Shown in pieces: positions 24,537 through 34,063 of a DNA stretch of 64,000 nucleotides (position 1 is its first letter; each line of letters opens with the position of its first letter). The notes under the pieces are model-generated. The model saw only the letters and a list, made by a program, of their open reading frames with translations. It had not been told where the DNA came from and ran no database searches. Location of the stretch: positions 1,661,856 to 1,725,855 of the forward strand of contig NZ_FOYX01000001.1 in assembly GCF_900112245.1 (NCBI RefSeq), written 5' to 3'. The position numbers and the translations under genes are program-made. The stretch is from Maribacter stanieri (GTDB lineage Bacteria; Bacteroidota; Bacteroidia; Flavobacteriales; Flavobacteriaceae).

Positions 24537-24597
24537 GTCGGTTTTTTAATTGATGTATAAATTTACCATAAAATAATTTGTTCTGTATCTTTATCCA

Positions 24598-25296
24598 ATG
24601 CACGACAAACCCACTTCGTTCTCCATTAAAAATTGGTCAGATGATGACAAGCCTAGAGAAAAACTAGTACAGAAAGGTAGATCGGTATTATCTGATGCTG
24701 AATTAATTGCCATTTTAATAGGTTCGGGAAGTAGGTCAGAAAGTGCTGTTGAACTATCTAAACGAATTTTGGCATCCGTAGACAATAACCTGAATGAACT
24801 TGGTAGGCTGTCCATTAAACAGTTAATGACCTTTAAAGGTATTGGGGAAGCAAAAGCAGTAAGTATTGCCGCAGCTTTAGAAATAGGAAGAAGGCGAAGA
24901 GGAGAAGATGCCGCCAAAATAGAAAAAATAGGAAGTAGTAAAGATGTATACGAGATTTTACAACCACTACTGGGAGATTTGGAGCATGAAGAATTTTGGA
25001 TTCTCTTTCTAAATAATTCCAATAAAGTATTGCACAAGGCGCAATTAAGTAAAGGTGGTATTACCGGTACTTTGGTAGATGTGCGTATTGTTATGAAACA
25101 AGCTCTGGAACTTGGTGCTGTTGCAATTATTTTGGCGCATAATCACCCTTCTGGTACGTTAAGACCAAGTGCGGCAGATAAACAGATTACCCAAAAGATA
25201 AAAGTAGCTAGCGAAACTTTAGATATTAAAGTGTTGGATCATTTGATCATTACCCAAAAAAGTTACTATAGCTTTGCAGACGAAAAAATTCTATAG
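24598..25296 (+). CDS. radC: RadC family JAB-domain protein
   Basis: A 232-residue protein. The N-terminal helix-hairpin-helix region contains LKQLMTFKGIGEAKAVSIAAA-type sequence. The C-terminal JAB/MPN+ domain has the zinc signature HNHPSGTLRPSAADKQIT (His-x-His, Ser, Asp). Although named for DNA repair, a repair role for the family is not established. The start fits the conserved SIKNWSDDDKPREKL segment. A TATCTTTA box lies at 24586, only five bases before the ATG at 24598; if it is the -7 box, the message would be nearly leaderless. The stop abuts the next start directly. Confidence 0.88.
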   Translation: MHDKPTSFSIKNWSDDDKPREKLVQKGRSVLSDAELIAILIGSGSRSESAVELSKRILASVDNNLNELGRLSIKQLMTFKGIGEAKAVSIAAALEIGRRRRGEDAAKIEKIGSSKDVYEILQPLLGDLEHEEFWILFLNNSNKVLHKAQLSKGGITGTLVDVRIVMKQALELGAVAIILAHNHPSGTLRPSAADKQITQKIKVASETLDIKVLDHLIITQKSYYSFADEKIL

Positions 25297-26592
25297 ATGT
25301 TATTGATTTACACGCATAAGATTACACCGCGGCTTACCTATATCATGAGACATATCTTTGTGAATATTTTGGGCGTTGAGCTCGATTTTACCACTAAAGT
25401 AGAAGAGTTTATAAAGCATACGGGTCCCAAAATCACGTATACGAAGCAACCGTTACAAAACGAATTTTTTATTAGAAGCAATGAGTTGTTATTTGAACAA
25501 GGAATAAATGATATTCAATTAAATATTGCGGACTGGGACGGAGTTCCTTGTTTTTTTCAAGCCGGGGAGAAAAGCATTTTACCTTTTGATATTTTTACAG
25601 CCAGTTTTTTTATGCTTTCTAGATATGAGGAGTATTTACCTCATGTAAAGGATATTCATGGTAGGTTTTCACCAAAAGATAGTGTTGCCTTCCAAAACGG
25701 ATTCCTTCAAAAACCTGTAGTAGATATTTGGGCGTTTAAATTGTTAGACGCACTTAAAGAACGTTTTCCAGAACTAGAGCATAAGGACAAAACTTATGAT
25801 TTCATATCTGTTTTAGATGTTGCTACATCGCATTGCTATGCAAATAGAGGTGTTGTACGTGGTTTGGTTGGTTTATTGTTAGATGTTGGTACACTAAAGC
25901 TTAAAAGGGTTATTGAACGCATTGCGGTGGGGATAAACAGGCAGAAAGACCCCTATGATAATTATGCAGAAATAATTGCCTTGCATAAAAAATATAAAGT
26001 GAAATGTAATTTCTTCTTTCAATTTGCAGATTATTCTAAGTATGATAAAAACGTTTCTACCAATAGCATCCGATTTAAATCGCTTATAAAATATGTGGCA
26101 GATTATGTGCCGGTTTCCTTGGCAGCTAGCTACAGTTCATTTTCAAATTTAGAATTACTGAAGAAAGAGAAAGCCAATCTAGAAGTGGTTATCAATAGAC
26201 CGGTAAATAATTCTAAGATGCGTTATAATAGGGTAGATGTACCACAAACCTATCGTAATTTAATTGCCGCAGAATTTACGGACGACTATACCATGGGTTA
26301 TACTTTTGAACTTGGGTTTAGGGCAGGTACGTGTTCTACATTTCAATTCTATGATATTCCACTAGAAGTAAAACAACCTATAAAAGTACATCCGTTCGCA
26401 GTACACGATATATCGTTGTCTAAAATTAAAAAGGACCAAGATTTACTGCGTCAAGTACAACAGATTACCAATGAGGTCCAAAAAGTAAATGGAACACTGA
26501 TAACGATGTTTTCTAACGAAGTGCTAGGGAATAAGGAAGACCGTGATTGGATGGCTATTTACGCTGAAATAATAAAAGAGCAACATGTTTGA
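25297..26592 (+). CDS. Polysaccharide deacetylase-family-like protein
   Basis: A 431-residue protein whose N-terminus (MLLIYTHKITPRLTYIM) and the following LDFTTKVEEFIKHTGPK match a widespread Flavobacteriia family labelled polysaccharide deacetylase family protein. The segment DWDGVPCFFQ..LPFDIFTASFFMLSRYEEYLPH is conserved. A NodB-like metal motif is not obvious, so true deacetylase activity is uncertain. The first Met at 25297 is supported by the conserved THKITPRLTY after it. Its start follows the radC stop directly, and its end overlaps the next gene by 8 bases. Confidence 0.7.
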   Translation: MLLIYTHKITPRLTYIMRHIFVNILGVELDFTTKVEEFIKHTGPKITYTKQPLQNEFFIRSNELLFEQGINDIQLNIADWDGVPCFFQAGEKSILPFDIFTASFFMLSRYEEYLPHVKDIHGRFSPKDSVAFQNGFLQKPVVDIWAFKLLDALKERFPELEHKDKTYDFISVLDVATSHCYANRGVVRGLVGLLLDVGTLKLKRVIERIAVGINRQKDPYDNYAEIIALHKKYKVKCNFFFQFADYSKYDKNVSTNSIRFKSLIKYVADYVPVSLAASYSSFSNLELLKKEKANLEVVINRPVNNSKMRYNRVDVPQTYRNLIAAEFTDDYTMGYTFELGFRAGTCSTFQFYDIPLEVKQPIKVHPFAVHDISLSKIKKDQDLLRQVQQITNEVQKVNGTLITMFSNEVLGNKEDRDWMAIYAEIIKEQHV

Positions 26593-27274
26593 AAATAAAG
26601 TCACAGATGTATTTTTTGATTTAGATCACACCCTTTGGGATTTTGATAAGAATTCAGCATTTACGTTTCAAAAAATATTCAAGGAGCAAAATGTAGCTTT
26701 AGAACTAGAAGATTTCTTGGAAGTTTATATGCCCGCTAACTTAAAATTTTGGAGATTATTTAGGGAAGAAAAAATTACCAAAGAGGAGTTGCGATACCAA
26801 CGGTTAAAATCTGTTTTTGATACTATGGGTTATACTGCTACAGATGATTTAATACATTTATTGTCAGATGAGTATATCAATAATCTCTCTTCTTTCAATA
26901 CCCTGTTCCCTAATGCAATTGAAGTGTTGAATTACTTAAAACCTAAATATAAATTACATATAATCACCAACGGTTTTCAAGAAGTACAGGAAAAGAAACT
27001 TATCAATTCTGGTATACACAGCTATTTTAATCAAATAATAGATTCTGAAATGGCAGGCGTTAAAAAGCCTAATCCAATAATTTTTAATTTGGCTTTAAAT
27101 AGAGCTGGTGCCATACCTGAAAAATCTTTAATGATCGGTGATAGTTTAGAAGCTGATATTATTGGGGCTAAATCTGTAGGTTTTCATACCCTACATTTTA
27201 ACGCTCATAAAGAGGAAACACATGATGTATCTCCCATAATTTACAATTTAGAAGAAATAAAATCCCTTTTATAG
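26585..27274 (+). CDS. YjjG family noncanonical pyrimidine nucleotidase
   Basis: A 229-residue HAD-superfamily phosphatase. Motif I is DVFFDLDHTLWDF (nucleophile Asp with the second Asp), motif II is IITNGFQEVQ, motif III has Lys in GVKKPNP, and motif IV is MIGDSLEADI. The NGFQ and DHTLWDFDKNS stretches fit the YjjG type, which removes phosphate from odd pyrimidine nucleotides such as 5-halogenated dUMP in E. coli. The substrate here is inferred. It is cytoplasmic and overlaps the upstream gene. Confidence 0.85.
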   Translation: MFENKVTDVFFDLDHTLWDFDKNSAFTFQKIFKEQNVALELEDFLEVYMPANLKFWRLFREEKITKEELRYQRLKSVFDTMGYTATDDLIHLLSDEYINNLSSFNTLFPNAIEVLNYLKPKYKLHIITNGFQEVQEKKLINSGIHSYFNQIIDSEMAGVKKPNPIIFNLALNRAGAIPEKSLMIGDSLEADIIGAKSVGFHTLHFNAHKEETHDVSPIIYNLEEIKSLL

Positions 27275-27325
27275 AGTTACTATAACTATAGGCTTGTGCC
27301 TATTTGCTTAAACTTTGAATTGGTG

Positions 27326-27871
27326 ATGAAAGGGGTACGTATACTTTGTATGGCTTTACTTGGTTTTCTAATGGTAACTTCTTGTTCTGAAAATCAAGAT
27401 TTCGACCAGCTAGATAATCTAGAAATTACCCCAGATTACGAGACTAGTATTTTTTATGTAAAGGCACAGGAAAGTTTAATAAATAGAGTAGCCGGACTCA
27501 GTTTTTTTACCCAAGATTTTAATTTTGATGCTTTTGAAGAGCCTTTTTTTACGAAAAGAGTGCTAGAAGGCGTATTGACCTATGAATTGGAAAATACTAC
27601 CAGTAAGCCTATTGAGATTAGACTTGAGTTTTTAGATGAAGGTGAAAATATTTTAGATACAGAAGTTTTTAGAATGGATGCTGCACCAACGGCAATATTA
27701 TCTCGTGATGTCGCTTATGGTGCTACGGGTAAAAGTTTAGATATAATTAAGTCTACATCAGAAATACGTTTAACGGCTATTAACTTAGGTGATAATAGCA
27801 GCGAGTCAGATTTGCCCGACCCTTCGGTAGTGCTTCGCTCTAGCGCAAAATTCACATTGGAATTGCAATGA
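27326..27871 (+). CDS. Lipoprotein of unknown function
   Basis: From the ATG at 27326 this gives 181 residues. Its signal GFLMVTSC has the lipobox Cys at about residue 20. An upstream in-frame ATG at 27296 would add ten residues that disturb the signal, so I reject it. The mature part is beta-rich (YELENTTSKPIEIRLEFLD, SSAKFTLELQ), without recognised motifs. The gene ends 4 bases inside the start of the DUF5723 barrel gene, so the two are translationally coupled. A lipoprotein partner of that outer-membrane protein is a reasonable guess. Confidence 0.65.
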   Translation: MKGVRILCMALLGFLMVTSCSENQDFDQLDNLEITPDYETSIFYVKAQESLINRVAGLSFFTQDFNFDAFEEPFFTKRVLEGVLTYELENTTSKPIEIRLEFLDEGENILDTEVFRMDAAPTAILSRDVAYGATGKSLDIIKSTSEIRLTAINLGDNSSESDLPDPSVVLRSSAKFTLELQ

Positions 27872-29307
27872 GATTAACACGTTGCCTTTTTGTGATATCT
27901 ATGTTATTTACTTTGGGAGCTATTGCCCAGAATAAATCGGTTCTCTACGATTTTAATGAAATTCCTCGGTCACTTTCTGTTAACCCAGGTGTTGAAACAG
28001 ATTTTAAATGGTTTGCCGGTGTGCCTTTATTATCCGGTATTTCTGGATATGGGGGTTCTAACGGTATATCTGTACATGATATCTTTGCTGATGATGGTGT
28101 TGATATTAATGTAAAATTTAGGGAGCGAGCTTTAAATACATTGACACCTAAAGACGAATTTAGTTCTACAATACAACTTGAATACTTAACTGGAGGATTT
28201 AGAGGAGATAACCCAAATCTTTTTTATTCGTTTGGTGGATATTTAGAGTTTGATAATATTACCTATTGGCCACAAGATTATGCTTCATTAATATTTGATG
28301 GTAATGCAGATCAACTGGGAAGAAGATTTGACTTGGGTGATTTAAAGACGCGGGGTTCTTTGGTCAACGTTTTACATTTTGGTGTCAATAAAAAAGTAGA
28401 TCGTAATTTAACGATAGGAGGAAGAGCTAAAATTTATTCAGGAATTGTTGATTATAGTTCCACTTCTAATAATGGACATTTGAGCAATACAGAAGGTCAG
28501 AACAATTTAATAGCAACCAATCTAAATACAGATTTGTTATTGCGTACCTCTGGGCTTCAAGATTTAGATAATGCCAGTGATTCAGATACGCTAACAAATG
28601 AGATAATAAGTAGAGCTCTTTTTGGCGGAGATCTTGGTTTAGGAATAGATGTTGGTTTTACGTATCACCTAACCGAAAGAATTACTATAACTGGAAGTTT
28701 ATTAGATGTAGGGTTTATTTATCATTCGAGCGACCCTAAAAGTTACAGCCTTAAAGGAAACACAACGGTAGAGGGTATTCAAATAAATGTTTTGGAAAAT
28801 TTTGCCAGCCTAGATCGAGATTTTTGGCAAGATTTGGTAGATGATATAGAGGCAGAAGTCCCTTTTGAAACCGACACGAAAAGTTATGTTTCTTTTAGAC
28901 CTACTAAATTGTACGCATCTATAAGAAATGATTTTGGAGAGCCGGTTGGTAAAGGAGGACAACAAAGTTGTGATTGTACTGCAGGGTCTTCGGATGGTGG
29001 AGAACTCCGTACCAAATACAGAAATTCAGTTGGTGGTCAATTATATGTTATTAATAGACCTAGAGGTCCACAAATGGCTTTGACCGGTTTTTACACTCGT
29101 AGAATTGGGAATATTTTAGCTTTGAAAGGTACTTATACCGTAGATAAATTTAGTTATACCAATGTAGGTTTAGGTATGAATCTACAAGCCGGACCGGTTA
29201 ATTTTTATATAATGGCCGATAACTTGTTATCTTATAACAATATTGCCGATACTAACTATGCTTCCTTTCAATTTGGGTTGAATATTATTTCCTGGGGTCG
29301 TAATTAG
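27868..29307 (+). CDS. DUF5723 outer-membrane barrel protein
   Basis: A 479-residue protein with a signal peptide (CLFVISMLFTLGAIAQ). The first mature segment (SVLYDFNEIPRSLSVNPG) and SGYGGSNGISVHDIF are the start of the DUF5723 family. The rest alternates short hydrophobic strands with glycine and aromatic residues, as expected for a barrel, and ends in NYASFQFGLNIISWGRN. The function is unknown. An overlap of four bases with the upstream lipoprotein gene suggests joint expression. A Cys pair in SCDCTAGSSDGG may form a disulfide in a loop. Confidence 0.75.
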   Translation: MRLTRCLFVISMLFTLGAIAQNKSVLYDFNEIPRSLSVNPGVETDFKWFAGVPLLSGISGYGGSNGISVHDIFADDGVDINVKFRERALNTLTPKDEFSSTIQLEYLTGGFRGDNPNLFYSFGGYLEFDNITYWPQDYASLIFDGNADQLGRRFDLGDLKTRGSLVNVLHFGVNKKVDRNLTIGGRAKIYSGIVDYSSTSNNGHLSNTEGQNNLIATNLNTDLLLRTSGLQDLDNASDSDTLTNEIISRALFGGDLGLGIDVGFTYHLTERITITGSLLDVGFIYHSSDPKSYSLKGNTTVEGIQINVLENFASLDRDFWQDLVDDIEAEVPFETDTKSYVSFRPTKLYASIRNDFGEPVGKGGQQSCDCTAGSSDGGELRTKYRNSVGGQLYVINRPRGPQMALTGFYTRRIGNILALKGTYTVDKFSYTNVGLGMNLQAGPVNFYIMADNLLSYNNIADTNYASFQFGLNIISWGRN

Positions 29308-29387
29308 AAGCATATCTTCTTCATCATATTTTATTTTTTTGGCATGCTTTTTTCATATATTACCATGAATTTAAAATATAGGTCGTT

Positions 29388-30290
29388 TTGAAAACAGTTA
29401 TCGCATTACTATTCACATTTATAGGTTATAGCACTTTTGCACAAACAAATTTAGATGATTATAAATATATCATTGTACCAAAAAAGTTTGATGCCTTTAA
29501 AAATATGAACGAATACCAAACAAGTACATTGGTTAAGTATCTATTTACAGGAAAAGATTTTAATGCAGTTTATGATGATAATTTACCTGAGGATTTAAAA
29601 TTTAATAGGTGCTTAGGGTTGTCTGCAGATATACAAGATGATAGTAGCATGTTTTCTACCAAGACAATTATTAACTTAATTGATTGTAACGATGAAATTG
29701 TATTTAGTTCTATGCAGGGTGTAAGCAAAGAGAAGCAATACAAAGAAGCGTATAACGAAGCCATTAGAGAAGCTATGCGTTCGTTTAATGGAATGAACTA
29801 TACATACAGTGGTAAAAGTGAAAAGAACGAAGCTATAACCGTTGATTTTAGAAATGACGTTAAAAAACTAGATGCATCTAAAGCCGATAAAATAATTCAA
29901 ATTGAAAAAACTACTGAAGTGGTGAGTTCTCAAAAAGAGCCAACGGTTATTTCAAAAGAAACAGAGAAAACTCAATATTACAAAGACAATACTCCTGTTG
30001 AATCTAATATTAAAAAAACAGAAGCTGAGAAGCCTGCTTTTAAAAGTCTAGAGATTAAAAAACCAAGTGCTAAAGATATGTGGTACGCACAAGCTACAGA
30101 TAATGGTTTTCAGTTAGTAGACAGCACGCCAAAAGTTAGAATGAACTTACTAAAGAGTTCAGCTGACAATGTTTTTATGGCAAAAACCGATACCAAGAAT
30201 GGTATGGTGTACCAAAAAGAAGGTAATTGGATTTTTGAATATTATGAAAACGATAAATTAATTCAAGAAGAATTAAATATCAAATTCTAA
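29388..30290 (+). CDS. Secreted protein of unknown function, TTG start
   Basis: A 300-residue protein with a signal peptide (MKTVIALLFTFIGYSTFAQ). The start codon is TTG at 29388: the nearest upstream ATG (29365) is out of frame and stops after eight codons. The first 110 residues (NLDDYKYIIVPKKFDAFKN, YQTSTLVKYLF) match a flavobacterial type. A Lys/Glu/Thr-rich linker follows (about 150-215), then a C-terminal segment (MVYQKEGNWIFEYYENDKLI). I do not recognise a named family. It converges with rarA with a 4-base overlap at 30287-30290. Confidence 0.6.
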   Translation: MKTVIALLFTFIGYSTFAQTNLDDYKYIIVPKKFDAFKNMNEYQTSTLVKYLFTGKDFNAVYDDNLPEDLKFNRCLGLSADIQDDSSMFSTKTIINLIDCNDEIVFSSMQGVSKEKQYKEAYNEAIREAMRSFNGMNYTYSGKSEKNEAITVDFRNDVKKLDASKADKIIQIEKTTEVVSSQKEPTVISKETEKTQYYKDNTPVESNIKKTEAEKPAFKSLEIKKPSAKDMWYAQATDNGFQLVDSTPKVRMNLLKSSADNVFMAKTDTKNGMVYQKEGNWIFEYYENDKLIQEELNIKF

Positions 30291-31564
30291 AAATCATATT
30301 TCTCTTTCCATCTATTCTTTAAGAAATCGCTAAGTGCTTTTTCACGGGCATTATTACCTGGTTTGTAAAATGTTGTACCTGTGAGTTCTTCAGGTAAAAA
30401 TTCAGCGTCTACGAAATTGTTCTGGTAGTCGTGGGCATATTTATATTCTTGACCATAACCTAAGTCTTTCATTAGTTTTGTGGGTGCATTTCTTAGCGGA
30501 AGCGGTACAGTTAAATTTCCTGTTTGCTTAACTGCTTGTTGTGCTTTTCCAATAGCCATATAACTAGCATTGCTCTTTGCTGAGGTTGCTAAGTAAATGG
30601 CACACTGGCTAAGGACTATACGTGCCTCCGGATAGCCAATAGTTGTTACTGCTTGAAAGGTTGTGTTTGCCATTACCAAAGCGGTAGGGTTTGCTAAGCC
30701 TATATCTTCAGAAGCGGAAATGAGCATTCTACGGGCTATGAACTTAACATCTTCACCGCCTTCTATCATTCGTGCCAACCAATACACCGCACCATTGGGG
30801 TCACTACCTCTGATGGATTTTATAAAAGCCGATATAATATCATAATGCTGCTCACCGGTTTTATCATAAAGAACTGTATTTTTCTGAACTTTTGATAAAA
30901 CCAATTCATTGGTGATAACAATGTTGTCACTTGCTTCTGAATTAACTACTAGCTCAAAAATGTTTAATAATTTTCTGCCATCACCTCCAGATAAACGTAA
31001 CAAGGCTTCTGTTTCTTCAAGCTTTATATTTTTAGATTTAAGCAATGAATCTTTCTCCATTGCCCTTTTAATAAGGTTTTCTAAATCATCTTTTCCAAAT
31101 GCATTTAATACATATACTTGGCAACGAGAGAGTAGTGCTGGTATTACCTCAAAACTTGGGTTTTCTGTAGTAGCTCCAATTAAAGTTACCCAACCTTTTT
31201 CTACAGCTGCTAGTAATGAGTCTTGTTGAGATTTACTGAACCTATGTATCTCATCAATAAATAGAATAGGATTTTTTGCGGTAAACAATCCGCCTGCTTG
31301 CTTCGCCTTATCAATTACTTCACGAATGTCCTTTACACCACTATTAATTGCACTTAAAATGTAAAAGGGTCTTTTACTTTGTTCCGCAATAATATTGGCT
31401 AAAGTAGTTTTGCCGGTACCAGGAGGTCCCCAAAGTATTAGCGAAGGAATGATTCCTCTTTTAATTTGGTGCGTAAGAGAACCTTTTTCACCAACTAAAT
31501 GGTTTTGACTAATGTATTCATCTAATGTTTTTGGGCGTACGCGTTCTGCTAAAGGTTCGTTCAT
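30287..31564 (-). CDS. rarA: Replication-associated recombination protein A (AAA+ ATPase)
   Basis: A 425-residue AAA+ ATPase of the MgsA/WRNIP1/RarA type. Walker A is LWGPPGTGKTTLA, Walker B is LFIDEIHRFSKSQQDSLL, the sensor is GATTENPSFEVIPALLSR, and a C-terminal domain has IGLANPTALVMANTTFQAV and YMAIGKAQQAV. RarA acts at stalled replication forks. The start (MNEPLAERVRPKTLDEY) is the usual one. The length is typical. It overlaps the convergent secreted-protein gene by 4 bases. Confidence 0.93.
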   Translation of the reverse strand: MNEPLAERVRPKTLDEYISQNHLVGEKGSLTHQIKRGIIPSLILWGPPGTGKTTLANIIAEQSKRPFYILSAINSGVKDIREVIDKAKQAGGLFTAKNPILFIDEIHRFSKSQQDSLLAAVEKGWVTLIGATTENPSFEVIPALLSRCQVYVLNAFGKDDLENLIKRAMEKDSLLKSKNIKLEETEALLRLSGGDGRKLLNIFELVVNSEASDNIVITNELVLSKVQKNTVLYDKTGEQHYDIISAFIKSIRGSDPNGAVYWLARMIEGGEDVKFIARRMLISASEDIGLANPTALVMANTTFQAVTTIGYPEARIVLSQCAIYLATSAKSNASYMAIGKAQQAVKQTGNLTVPLPLRNAPTKLMKDLGYGQEYKYAHDYQNNFVDAEFLPEELTGTTFYKPGNNAREKALSDFLKNRWKEKYDF

Positions 31565-31702
31565 AGTACAAAAGTATGATAATCTTAAAAGAGAAAATAA
31601 AAGTAATGTGCCAATTGATTGTTAAGTAAGGATTTGAATGACAATATGACCAATTTGTAAACGTTGGTAGTATAATTGTAATTCCAATACCAAAACAAGC
31701 TC

Positions 31703-32446
31703 ATGTCAGAAATGGGACATTTTAAGTTTTCTAATAAAATATTGGGTATTCCTCTAATGGCCATGATTCTCATATGGGTCGTTTACTGGGTAGAACTTGT
31801 TATTGGAGTTAATTTTAATGAAATGGGAGTGAAGCCTAGAACTCTTTTAGGTCTTCGCGGTGTAGTATTGAGTCCGTTTATTCATGGCTCTCTTGAGCAT
31901 TTATATAACAATACAATTCCCTTGGGTATTCTACTTTCGGCATTATGGTATTTTTATAGGGATGTTGCTTGGAAAGTATTGGTGTATGGTATTTTGTTGT
32001 CAGGCTTAATAACTTGGCTAATTGGTAGAACATCTTACCATATTGGAGCAAGTGGATTTATATATGTTCTTGCAAGTTTTATTTTTTTCAAAGGAATTTT
32101 TAGTTCTTATTTTAGACTAGTAGCACTTTCATTAATTGTTGTATTTATTTATGGAAGCATGCTCTGGTATATATTTCCTGTGAAAGACGGTATGTCTTGG
32201 GAAGGACATTTGGCCGGGTTTCTAACGGGTCTATTTTTAGCGAAGGTTATTAAGGCTAGTATTCCACCAACTAAAAAGTATGAATGGGAAAAAGAGGACT
32301 TTAAAGAAGAAGACGACCTCTTTTTAAAGCACTTCGATGAAAATGGAAACTTCAGAGAATTACCAAGTGAAGAAAAGTTAATTGAAGATGATGAATTATC
32401 AATAAACTATATCTACAAAGAGAATCGTAAAAGCGATCAGCAATAG
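31703..32446 (+). CDS. Rhomboid family intramembrane serine protease
   Basis: A 247-residue membrane protein with about six transmembrane helices in the first 190 residues. It has the rhomboid HGSLEHLYNNT (His/Asn of the oxyanion helix), GASGFIYVL with catalytic Ser, and GHLAGFLTG with the catalytic His. A long acidic cytoplasmic tail follows (EKEDFKEEDDLFLKHFDENG). It cleaves transmembrane substrates; which is unknown. It is transcribed away from rarA and converges with rlmB, leaving a 6-base gap. Confidence 0.88.
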   Translation: MSEMGHFKFSNKILGIPLMAMILIWVVYWVELVIGVNFNEMGVKPRTLLGLRGVVLSPFIHGSLEHLYNNTIPLGILLSALWYFYRDVAWKVLVYGILLSGLITWLIGRTSYHIGASGFIYVLASFIFFKGIFSSYFRLVALSLIVVFIYGSMLWYIFPVKDGMSWEGHLAGFLTGLFLAKVIKASIPPTKKYEWEKEDFKEEDDLFLKHFDENGNFRELPSEEKLIEDDELSINYIYKENRKSDQQ

Positions 32447-32452
32447 GTTATA

Positions 32453-33187
32453 TTACATACGTTGACGAACAGCTTCATATAAAAATACTGCACAAGCAAC
32501 AGATACATTCAAAGATTCTATTTCGCCAAGTAACGGTAACTTAGCTCTATAGTCCGAAGCCTTTAAAATTGATGGTGTAATACCGCGATCTTCAGCTCCC
32601 ATAACAATAGCTATAGAATCTGTAAAAGGTATATCATAAACAGAATCATCTGTTTTTTCAGTAGCTGATACGATTTTAATGCCTGATGCCTGTAAATAGA
32701 AAACGGCATCTTTTAAATGATCAACTTTTGCGATAGGAACTTTATATGCTGCACCAGCTGATGTCTTAATGGTATCTGCAGTAACGGGGGCTGCACCTTT
32801 TTTCTGTACAATGATTCCATCAACTCCAGTGCATTCAGCAGTTCTAATGATGGCGCCAAAATTACGTACATCCGATAGTTGGTCTAACAGTAAAAATAAT
32901 GAAGGGCCTTCTTTTTCGTTAGCCTTTTCTACTAAATCTTCTAGTGTATGAAATGCAATAGGGGAGATATTTGCAACTGCCCCTTGGTGATTACTTTTGG
33001 TTAATCTGTTTAACTTTTCAATTGGTACATAGACCATATTGATTTCGTTACGACGCAATAAACTTTCCAATTCTTTCATAAGGTCTCCTTTAAGACCTTT
33101 TTGTAGAAATACCTTGTCTATCTCTTCATTTGAATTGACAGCTTCTATAATGGCTCTTAAGCCATAAATCTGAGTGGTTTTTTGCAT
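32453..33187 (-). CDS. rlmB: 23S rRNA (guanosine-2251-2'-O)-methyltransferase
   Basis: A 244-residue SpoU-class (knotted) methyltransferase. The substrate-binding N-terminal domain contains IYGLRAIIEAV, and LDQLSDVRNFGAIIRTAECTGV, VMGAEDRGITP and PLLGEIESLNVSVACAVFLYEA are the three SPOUT motifs in order. The length is normal. The enzyme methylates 23S rRNA using S-adenosylmethionine. The start is at the first Met, two residues before TQIYG. Confidence 0.9.
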   Translation of the reverse strand: MQKTTQIYGLRAIIEAVNSNEEIDKVFLQKGLKGDLMKELESLLRRNEINMVYVPIEKLNRLTKSNHQGAVANISPIAFHTLEDLVEKANEKEGPSLFLLLDQLSDVRNFGAIIRTAECTGVDGIIVQKKGAAPVTADTIKTSAGAAYKVPIAKVDHLKDAVFYLQASGIKIVSATEKTDDSVYDIPFTDSIAIVMGAEDRGITPSILKASDYRAKLPLLGEIESLNVSVACAVFLYEAVRQRM

Positions 33188-33199
33188 GGGGCAAAGGTA

Positions 33200-33230
33200 T
33201 AAAAAAACCGCCCAACAATTGTTGGGCGGT
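33200..33230 (-). terminator. Strong Rho-independent terminator
   Basis: A perfect 24-base palindrome (33207-33230), with arm ACCGCCCAACAA, is preceded on the plus strand by seven A residues. On the minus strand this is a GC-rich hairpin followed by T7. It ends the gene at 33255-34001 and isolates it from rlmB. Confidence 0.85.
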
Positions 33231-33254
33231 TGTAAATCTTAATGGTAAAATATA

Positions 33255-34001
33255 TTAACTGTTTAAATACTCAAAAACCTTTATTAAATCTTGTTTAGAT
33301 TTAATGTTCAGGTTATTCTCTTTTAAGAAGATTTTCAGCTCTTCTTTTTTAGAGTCATCAACTAGCTTTAATAGTTTGTTGTTTTTCTGAGGAATTTGGT
33401 CAATTCTATTGACTCCAGTTTTTTGAAAGTAAAATTCTGTAAATTTTGTAAATCTACTTGGAACGGCTGCTACAAAAGAATTTTGAGCAGGCTGACCTTC
33501 GGTAAATTTGACAAGAGTTCTTTCGTATAAATCATACTGACTTCCTTTTTCAATAAGAGATAAGTAACCATTTATTGTTGCTTTCTTGTCCGTTACAAAA
33601 GTTTTAAAACTCAATGGCTTGGAATTAATTAGTAAACTAATTTCCTTGTCTTTTACCAATGCTTGATATGCTTCCTCTTCAGAGGCAGTTTTTTTAATTT
33701 CAATTTCTTCGTTTAGCGCATTGTATCTATAATATATTGATCCAACTACTTCATCATTGTATTTTAAGACTGTAGGGGCAAAAGTATTAGACGTATAAGG
33801 TGAACCTTGAAATTTATCTAAATCTATTTCACGTCTTTTTTGATAAGCTTCATTTACCGGACCTAAGAAATTAGAGATAACGGCCCCAGCTGCTGCATTT
33901 TGACTTGCACCACCTAAGTTTGTTGGTACTTGACCAGAGTATTGAGCTTGTAATGTGGTGCTAGCTATAGCTGTAATAGCAAACATTAATATTTTTTTCA
34001 T
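33255..34001 (-). CDS. Secreted protein of unknown function
   Basis: A 248-residue protein with a signal peptide (FAITAIASTTLQAQ). After it the sequence has a Gly/Asn/Ala-rich part (SGQVPTNLGGASQNAAAG), a middle with SPYTSNTFAPTVLKYNDE and a Lys-rich C-terminal helical part (KKEELKIFLKENNLNIKS). I do not recognise the family. It is probably periplasmic or surface located. It is the last minus-strand gene after the SusCD cluster and may be read on from it or have its own promoter in the 62-base gap. Confidence 0.6.
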   Translation of the reverse strand: MKKILMFAITAIASTTLQAQYSGQVPTNLGGASQNAAAGAVISNFLGPVNEAYQKRREIDLDKFQGSPYTSNTFAPTVLKYNDEVVGSIYYRYNALNEEIEIKKTASEEEAYQALVKDKEISLLINSKPLSFKTFVTDKKATINGYLSLIEKGSQYDLYERTLVKFTEGQPAQNSFVAAVPSRFTKFTEFYFQKTGVNRIDQIPQKNNKLLKLVDDSKKEELKIFLKENNLNIKSKQDLIKVFEYLNS

Positions 34002-34063
34002 GGTGTGGTTGTTTAAGAGGTATAATTTAAATATTTTTTTTAAACCTCTTATCTTCAGGATGT

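Noticed and set aside
25297..26592. Later Met (25345) as the start of the deacetylase-like protein
   Set aside because: The first residues IYTHKITPRLTY are conserved in homologues I know, so the first Met is preferred.
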